Source: Nocardioides renjunii
GTDB taxonomy: Bacteria > Actinomycetota > Actinomycetes > Propionibacteriales > Nocardioidaceae
Reading direction: 5' to 3'
Length of the DNA: 64,000 nt
Assembly: GCF_034661175.1 (NCBI RefSeq)
Contig: NZ_CP141058.1
Location: forward strand, 124,001-188,000
Below are positions 59,036-64,000 of this stretch, piece after piece (position 1 is the first letter of the stretch; each line of letters begins with the position of its first letter). The translations under genes and the position numbers were made by a program. Under the pieces are notes generated by a model, which was given only the letters and a program-made list of their open reading frames with translations, was not told the DNA's origin and made no database searches.

Positions 59036-60477
59036 GCGGACTCTCGGCCGAGGTCGAGCAGGCGATCGAGGCGATCGGTGCCGGGCCGCAGGGCCCGACG
59101 GTCGGTGCCTTCTTCGACCTCGACGGCACCCTGGTCGCCGGCTACACGGCGGCGACCTTCTACGGCGACCGGCTCAGGGGCCGCGCCGTCTCGCCGGCCG
59201 AGTTCGTCCGCACCGTGGTGACGGCGGTCGACGGCGAGCTCGGCGGCGACCCCACGCGCATCGCCCACGTCGCCTTCTCCGCGATGCGCGGCGAGTCCGA
59301 GGAGGCCTTCGCCGACCTCGGCGAGCGGCTGTTCCGCTCCAAGATCGCCGGCACCATCCGCCGCGAGTCACGCGCCCTCGTCCACGCTCACCAGCGCGCC
59401 GGCCACACCGTCGCCGTCGCGTCCGCCGCCACGGCCTACCAGATCGCGCCGGTCGCCCGGGACCTCGGCGTCGAGCACCTGGTCTGCACCCGGCTGGTCG
59501 TCGAGGACGGCCAGTTCACCGGCGCCACCGACGGCCCGATGCTGTGGGGCCGGCACAAGGCGAGCGGCGTGCGCGCCTTCGCCCGCGAGCACGACGTCGA
59601 CCTGACCGCGTCGTACGCCTACGGCAACGGCTACGAGGACGTCGCCTTCCTCTCCTCCGTGGGCCACCCCACCGCCCTCAACCCGCACCGCGACCTGCGC
59701 GCAGCCGCGGCCCGCCTGGGGTGGCCGGTGCTCGACCTGAGCGACCCGGTCGGCGGCTCGCTGCTCGCCGCGGGACGCACCGTCGCCGCCCTCGCCGGGA
59801 TGAACGCCGGCGTGGGGGCCGGCCTGGCCTACGGGCTCGCGCGCGGCGACCTCCGCCGCGGGCGCAACGCGGCGATCAGCCTCGCCACCCGGCTGCCGAT
59901 GGCGCTGGCCGGTGTCTCGCTCGACGTGCTCCACCCCGAGCGGCTGTGGTCGCACCGGCCGGCGATCTTCATCGCCAACCACCAGAGCTCGCTCGACATC
60001 CCGGTGCTGGGCAGGCTGCTCGAGCGCGACTTCACAATTGTCGCCAAGAAGGAGGCGCGCTGGGACCCGCGCGCCGTGGTGGGGTCGGTGGTGATCGACC
60101 CGGCCTGGATCGACCGCTCCGACTCCGAGTCGGCCCGCGCCACGCTGGCCGGGGTCGTCGAGCGGGTCCGGGGCGGCACCTCGCTGATGATCTTCCCCGA
60201 GGGCACGCGGTCGCCGACACCGGTGCTGGGCCCGTTCCGCAAGGGCGCGTTCCACCTCGCCGCGCAGGCCGGGGTGCCGGTCGTGCCGGTGGTGCTGCGC
60301 AACACGGGTGAGCTGATGGGCCGCAGCTCCCTCGTGCTCAACCCCGGCGTGGTCGACGTGTGCGTGCTGGAGCCCGAGACCGACTGGAGGGTGGAGGACA
60401 TGAGCGAGCGGATCGCCGCCCTGCACACGACGTTCGAGCAGACCCTCGCCCACTGGCCCTCGGGGGAGCACCGATGA
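59032..60477 (+). CDS. HAD-IB phosphatase fused to a PlsC-type acyltransferase
   Basis: A 481-residue two-domain protein. The N-terminal HAD (Asp29 and Asp31 in FFDLDGTLV; KASGVRAFARE and YGNGYEDVAFL later) is a SerB-like phosphatase. The C-terminal domain is a 1-acylglycerol-3-phosphate acyltransferase: NHQSSLDIP (about 316, H-x4-D) and IFPEGTRSP (about 388). A phosphatase and a LPA acyltransferase in one chain would turn lysophosphatidate to phosphatidate and perhaps to diacylglycerol. GTG at 59032 overlaps plsB; the next start overlaps by 4 bases. Confidence 0.88.
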   Translation: MSGLSAEVEQAIEAIGAGPQGPTVGAFFDLDGTLVAGYTAATFYGDRLRGRAVSPAEFVRTVVTAVDGELGGDPTRIAHVAFSAMRGESEEAFADLGERLFRSKIAGTIRRESRALVHAHQRAGHTVAVASAATAYQIAPVARDLGVEHLVCTRLVVEDGQFTGATDGPMLWGRHKASGVRAFAREHDVDLTASYAYGNGYEDVAFLSSVGHPTALNPHRDLRAAAARLGWPVLDLSDPVGGSLLAAGRTVAALAGMNAGVGAGLAYGLARGDLRRGRNAAISLATRLPMALAGVSLDVLHPERLWSHRPAIFIANHQSSLDIPVLGRLLERDFTIVAKKEARWDPRAVVGSVVIDPAWIDRSDSESARATLAGVVERVRGGTSLMIFPEGTRSPTPVLGPFRKGAFHLAAQAGVPVVPVVLRNTGELMGRSSLVLNPGVVDVCVLEPETDWRVEDMSERIAALHTTFEQTLAHWPSGEHR

Positions 60478-61904
60478 GCGAGGAGGACGTCGAGCGCTGG
60501 ACGGCGGCCGCCACCTGGACCGCCTCGGCCGAGCTGACCCCCGTGCAGACCCTGCTGTGGCGCGCCGAGCGCCACCCGGTGCAGTCGTCCACGTCGACGG
60601 TGGTCGTCGACCTCGACCGGGCGCCCGACTGGGAGCGCCTCGTCGCCGCCGCCGAGTGGGGCACCCGCCTCGTCCGCCGGCTGCGCCAGCGCGTCGTCGA
60701 CCCGCTCGTGCCGACGGCACCTCCCACGTGGGCCGACGACCCGACGTTCGATCTCGGCTACCACCTGCGCCGTGAGCGGGTCTCGAGCCGCGACGAGGTC
60801 CTCGCGCAGGCCACTCAGGTCGCCCTGCGCCCCTTCGACCGCTCGCGGCCGCTGTGGGAGGGCGTGCTGTTCGAGGGGCTGCCCGACGGTGCGGCGGCGT
60901 ACGTCCTCAAGATCCACCACGCCCTGGCCGACCCGCTCGGCACCGTGCAGCTGCTCTCGATGCTCCAGTCCGGCCGGCGCGAGCACACGCCGCGCAAGCC
61001 GCTGGGCGCCGAGCCGGCCACGTCGGTGGACGCCGATCCGGTCGAGCTCGCGGTGGCCGGCCTGCGCGTCGACGTCTCGACGCTGCCCGAGGCCGCGGTC
61101 GCGACCGCGCGCACGCTGGCCCACGCGGCGACCCGGCCGCAGGTGGTCGTCGCCTCCGCGCTGCGCTACGGCGCGTCGGTGCGCCGGCTGATGACCCAGG
61201 CGGCGCCGCCCTCGCCGGAGCTGTCGCCGCGGACCGGCAAACGGTGGTCCTTCCTCACCCTCGACGCCCCCCTCGACCCGCTGCGCGCGGTGGCGCGGCA
61301 GGGCGGCGGCACGCTCGACGACGCCGCCGTCGCGCTGGTGCTCGGCGGGCTGCGCCGCTACCACGAGCGACGCGGCAGCGCCGTGCCGGAGATCCCCGTC
61401 GGCGTACGCGTCTCGCTCGACCGCGCCGACGACCTCGGCAACCGGTTCGCCGGCGCCGTCATCTCGGGTCCGCTAGCGGTCGAGGACCCGGTCGACCGGG
61501 TGGCGGCCGTGCGCGGCGAGGTGCTGTCGTTGCACACCGAGCGCGCGCTGGAGGTGCTCGACGTGGCCGCCCCGGTGGTCAACCGGCTGCCGTCCTTCGT
61601 CGGCGCGGCGGCGCTGCGCACGGCCGTACCTCCCGACGCGTTCGTCCTCACGCTGCCCGGCCCACCGCGCCGGCGCTACATGGCGGGCGCGCAGGTCCAG
61701 GGGATGTACGTCCTGGGGCCGCTGCCGGGCGCCGCGCTCACCGTGAGCCTGGTGACGTGCGGCGACACCGCCTGCATCGGCGTCAACGTCGACGCGAGCG
61801 CGGTCGCCGACCTCGAGGCGCTGGCCGAGTGCCTGGCCGAGGGGGTCGAGGAGATGGTGTCCGCCGCGCCCGCGGCGGACGGTCAGTCGGTGGGGCCGAC
61901 GTAG
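60474..61904 (+). CDS. Wax ester synthase/diacylglycerol acyltransferase (WS/DGAT)
   Basis: A 476-residue acyltransferase that makes triacylglycerol or wax esters, as in lipid-storing actinobacteria. The active-site motif is KIHHALADPLG: the HHxxxD core is intact but the following Gly is Pro. LTPVQTLLWRAERHP and RPFDRSRPLWEGVLFEGLPD are conserved N-terminal elements, and VRVSLDRADDLGNRFAGAV, then PPRRRYMAGAQVQGMYVLGP, C-terminal ones. It is the last gene of the plsB operon. Its tail overlaps the convergent GNAT gene by 22 bases. Confidence 0.88.
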   Translation: MSEEDVERWTAAATWTASAELTPVQTLLWRAERHPVQSSTSTVVVDLDRAPDWERLVAAAEWGTRLVRRLRQRVVDPLVPTAPPTWADDPTFDLGYHLRRERVSSRDEVLAQATQVALRPFDRSRPLWEGVLFEGLPDGAAAYVLKIHHALADPLGTVQLLSMLQSGRREHTPRKPLGAEPATSVDADPVELAVAGLRVDVSTLPEAAVATARTLAHAATRPQVVVASALRYGASVRRLMTQAAPPSPELSPRTGKRWSFLTLDAPLDPLRAVARQGGGTLDDAAVALVLGGLRRYHERRGSAVPEIPVGVRVSLDRADDLGNRFAGAVISGPLAVEDPVDRVAAVRGEVLSLHTERALEVLDVAAPVVNRLPSFVGAAALRTAVPPDAFVLTLPGPPRRRYMAGAQVQGMYVLGPLPGAALTVSLVTCGDTACIGVNVDASAVADLEALAECLAEGVEEMVSAAPAADGQSVGPT

Positions 61905-62347
61905 TAGAGCATGCGGTAGTCGACGCCGTCCTCGATGTTGACGTAGCCGTGCCGCTCGTAGAAGCGCCGGGTGTCGACGTCCACCTCGTCGACGCCGATG
62001 TGCATCTCCGGGGAGCCGTGCTCGCGGGCCAGCCGCTTGCAGAGGTCGAGCACGCGGGTGCCGATGCCGTGGGAGCGGAGCCCGGGCACGACGTAGAGCT
62101 CCTCGAGCTGCGACACCGGGCCGTCGAACCAGATCGCCGGGCGCAGGGTCATGAGGGCGAACCCGACGGGCCGGTCGCCGTCCTCCGCGAGCACCGCGAC
62201 GACGTCGTCGAGGCTCAGCAGCCGGGTGAAGCGCTCCTCGAGGACGTCGGCGTCGTCGGTCTCGGTGTCGAACTCGGTGTTGAAGTCCCACAGCAGCCGG
62301 GCGAGCACGGCTGCGTCGGCGGTGGAGGCGCGGCGGACGTCGATCAC
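61883..62347 (-). CDS. GNAT family acetyltransferase
   Basis: A 154-residue stand-alone GNAT: IDVRRASTADAAVLARLLWD, VGFALMTLRP, QLEELYVVPGLRSHGIGTRV as the acetyl-CoA-binding motif, and RRFYERHGYVNIED. It starts with GTG at 62347, overlapping tadA by 4 bases, so it is in the tadA operon. Its C-terminus shares 22 bases with the opposite strand of the WS/DGAT gene. The substrate is unknown. Confidence 0.85.
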   Translation of the reverse strand: MIDVRRASTADAAVLARLLWDFNTEFDTETDDADVLEERFTRLLSLDDVVAVLAEDGDRPVGFALMTLRPAIWFDGPVSQLEELYVVPGLRSHGIGTRVLDLCKRLAREHGSPEMHIGVDEVDVDTRRFYERHGYVNIEDGVDYRMLYYVGPTD

Positions 62348-62856
62348 GTGGGCTCCCGGGTGGTGTGGGCGGCTCCGGGGACGGCATCGGTGACGGGCCC
62401 GGCGCCGTTCCGGTGACGGGCGAAGAAGTCGTCGAGCAGGGCCGAGGACTCGGCCGCCAGCACGCCGCCGAGGACCTCCGGGCGGTGGTTGAGCCGGCGG
62501 TCGCGGACGACGTCCCACAGGGAGCCGACCGCGCCGAGCTGGTCGTCGTAGGCCCCGAAGACGAGGCGGTCCACCCGGGCGAGCACCAGCGCGCCGGCGC
62601 ACATGGTGCAGGGCTCGAGGGTGACGACGAGCGTGCAGCCGGTGAGCCGCCACTGGCCGCGCGTCGCGGCCGCCGCCCGCAGCGCGACCACCTCGGCATG
62701 GCCGGTGGGGTCGCCGTGCGACTCGCGCGTGTTGCGGCCGGCGCCGATGACCGCCCCGGAGGCGTCGAGGACCACGGCCCCCACCGGTACGTCGTCGCCC
62801 GCGAGCGCCGCCTGCGCCTCGGCGAGGGCCAGGCGCATCGGGTCGTCCCAGCTCAT
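62344..62856 (-). CDS. tadA: tRNA-specific adenosine deaminase
   Basis: A 170-residue zinc deaminase that converts the wobble adenosine of tRNA-Arg(ACG) to inosine. DPTGHAEVVALRAAA has the zinc His and catalytic Glu, and LEPCTMCAGALVLARVDR the two zinc Cys. NTRESHGDP is a conserved preceding element. ATG at 62856 overlaps the associated gene by 4 bases (ATGA). Confidence 0.93.
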   Translation of the reverse strand: MSWDDPMRLALAEAQAALAGDDVPVGAVVLDASGAVIGAGRNTRESHGDPTGHAEVVALRAAAATRGQWRLTGCTLVVTLEPCTMCAGALVLARVDRLVFGAYDDQLGAVGSLWDVVRDRRLNHRPEVLGGVLAAESSALLDDFFARHRNGAGPVTDAVPGAAHTTREPT

Positions 62857-63338
62857 GCAGACGTCAGCCCGACGGCGTCGTCGAACAGCTCGCCGAAGCC
62901 GAGCTGGCGCGCGATCTCCGACAGCATCTCGTCGGGGTAGAGCTCGACGTCGTCGAGCAGGGCGCCCAGGTCGGTGGCGTGCAGGCCGAGGTCGTCGAGC
63001 AGCCCCAGGTCGCCGGCCGGCACCTCGACGTCGTCGTCCTCGGGCGGCGGGAGGCCGAGGAAGTCGATCACGGACTGGGCGAGCTCCCACTCGTCGGCCG
63101 CGGTGACGTCGGACAGCAGCACGCGGGTCTTGGCGCCGTCGACGCGCACCAGCACGAAGAAGTCCTCGTCGACCGCGACCATCGCGACGGCGCCGTCCTC
63201 GCGCGCCACCTGTCGCAGCGCGTGGCTGAGCGACTCGACGGTCTCGTAGGCGGGGGAGGCGATGTCCTGCACCTCCCACACGCCCTCGTGGCGGAACGCG
63301 ACCAGCGCGAAGTCCACCCCACCGGTCTGCTCTGACAT
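62853..63338 (-). CDS. tRNA adenosine deaminase-associated protein
   Basis: A 161-residue acidic protein: [60 protein letters not shown] and an Asp-rich linker ([12 protein letters not shown]) with [19 protein letters not shown]. It matches the actinobacterial family named for its place before tadA. The function is unknown. ATG at 63338. A perfect 12-base palindrome lies 15 bases upstream of its start. Confidence 0.82.
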   Translation of the reverse strand: MSEQTGGVDFALVAFRHEGVWEVQDIASPAYETVESLSHALRQVAREDGAVAMVAVDEDFFVLVRVDGAKTRVLLSDVTAADEWELAQSVIDFLGLPPPEDDDVEVPAGDLGLLDDLGLHATDLGALLDDVELYPDEMLSEIARQLGFGELFDDAVGLTSA

Positions 63339-63352
63339 GACCGACCTCCCCA

Positions 63353-63364
63353 GGACAGCTGTCC
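63353..63364. promoter_or_regulatory. GGACAGCTGTCC palindrome in the tadA-operon/upp promoter region
   Basis: A perfect 12-base palindrome between the divergent tRNA deaminase-associated gene and upp, close to the minus-strand start. Its outer GGACA/TGTCC letters resemble the GGACACGTGTCC box, but no further arms are present. Possible operator or fortuitous. Confidence 0.4.
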
Positions 63365-63461
63365 GTCCAATGTCGCAGAAACACCGAGGCGCGCCAACCC
63401 TCTTTCGTGCCGCCCTGCAGCGTCTCGTGGGCCGAGCACGGTCACCACTAGGGTGAGGCCC

Positions 63462-64000
63462 ATGCGCCTGCACGTGGTGAACCACCCTCTCGTCTCCCAC
63501 AAGCTCACCGTCCTCCGCGACGAGCACACCGACTCGCCGACGTTCCGGCGGCTGACCGACGAGCTGGTCACCCTCCTGGCCTACGAGGCCACCCGCGAGG
63601 TGCGGGTCGAGCCGGTCGACATCACCACGCCGGTCGGCCCGACGACGGGCGTACGCCTCGCCGCGCCCAAGCCGATGGTCGTGCCGATCCTCCGGGCCGG
63701 CCTCGGCATGCTCGACGGCATGATGCGCCTGCTGCCCACCGCGGAGGTCGGCTTCCTCGGCATGGTGCGCAACGAGGAGACGCTCGCCGCGTCGACGTAC
63801 GCCGAACGGCTGCCCGAGGACCTGTCCGGGCGCCAGTGCTACGTCCTCGACCCGATGCTCGCGACCGGCGGCACCCTCGCGGCCGCGATCCAGTTCCTCA
63901 CCCACCGCGGCGCCGACGACATCACCGCGATCTGCCTCCTGGCCGCGCCGGAGGGCGTGGAGAACCTCGAGGCGGGCCTGAAGGACCTCGACGTGCCCGT
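63462..64000 (+). CDS. upp: Uracil phosphoribosyltransferase (3' part missing)
   Basis: The first 179 residues of the pyrimidine-salvage enzyme that makes UMP from uracil and PRPP; the window ends before the C-terminus. [20 protein letters not shown], then [20 protein letters not shown], and the PRPP loop [17 protein letters not shown] are diagnostic. TAGGGT (63449-63454) ends 7 bases before the ATG, so leaderless. About 30 more residues should follow. Confidence 0.95.
   Translation, partial: MRLHVVNHPLVSHKLTVLRDEHTDSPTFRRLTDELVTLLAYEATREVRVEPVDITTPVGPTTGVRLAAPKPMVVPILRAGLGMLDGMMRLLPTAEVGFLGMVRNEETLAASTYAERLPEDLSGRQCYVLDPMLATGGTLAAAIQFLTHRGADDITAICLLAAPEGVENLEAGLKDLDVP

Overview
The window is 64 kb of very GC-rich (roughly 72% by eye), gene-dense DNA from an actinobacterium. 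Inferred relatives are Nocardioidaceae, with Nocardioides as the best guess. The clues are a bacterial proteasome activator ending in a MYL tail, a WS/DGAT triacylglycerol-type acyltransferase, DUF4446, DUF6457 and tRNA-deaminase-associated proteins, frequent GTG starts, and many genes whose start codon lies only 6-7 bases after a TANNNT hexamer (leaderless transcription). I see no phage, insertion sequence, rRNA or CRISPR. Most of it is chromosomal housekeeping and accessory metabolism, broken up by families of palindromic extragenic repeats.

Layout. 0-2.5 kb: end of a polysaccharide or surface-modification operon with a sulfotransferase and a sulfotransferase-like companion that lacks the PAPS loop. 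2.5-2.9 kb: a guanidine-III riboswitch controlling a Gdx/SugE guanidinium exporter. 3-8 kb: EcsC-like protein, Aat, lipoprotein, zinc-finger/HTH protein, Fpg/Nei glycosylase and an AAA ATPase behind a strong inverted repeat. 8-13 kb: flavin disulfide reductase, a yybP-ykoY manganese riboswitch with TerC, a GH114 protein and a LysE exporter. 13-22 kb: UBP-type zinc finger, GDPD, SEC-C protein, arginine deiminase, an endonuclease-like protein bracketed by repeats, a GNAT fusion, a Gdt1-type cation exporter, PheA, DUF4446 and an OYE reductase.

22-36 kb: PAP2-DAG kinase fusion, the serS-HAD-DUF1905-HAD operon, a TIMP-like secreted protein, Bpa, quinone reductase, DUF6457-MobA, nitrilase, BCCP-like protein, Pr6Pr and an aldo-keto reductase. 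Next comes a dense cluster holding all three repeat families, then a secreted protein. 36-48 kb: MFS exporter; an ArsR sensor and a CDF exporter that share an operator-like sequence; VKOR; a PucR-controlled amine or beta-alanine catabolic cluster; ChrA; a secreted protein. 48-56 kb: NagD-like phosphatase, a TetR-MMPL operon with operator, a spermidine-synthase-like membrane protein, an alcohol dehydrogenase, a CsoR-type operator with a His-rich DUF4396 protein, and a class II amidotransferase. 56.8-64 kb: tRNA-Ser(CGA), a three-gene glycerolipid operon (PlsB, HAD-PlsC fusion, WS/DGAT), a tadA operon and upp, which runs off the window.

Common threads are metal and cation homeostasis (two manganese-type exporters, CDF with its ArsR, a CsoR site, ChrA, Gdx) and lipid assembly. 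The most unusual features are the three palindromic repeat families (52 bp, about 61-63 bp, and GGACACGTGTCC-ended units), the shared ArsR/CDF operator, and the degenerate tandem sulfotransferase-like protein.
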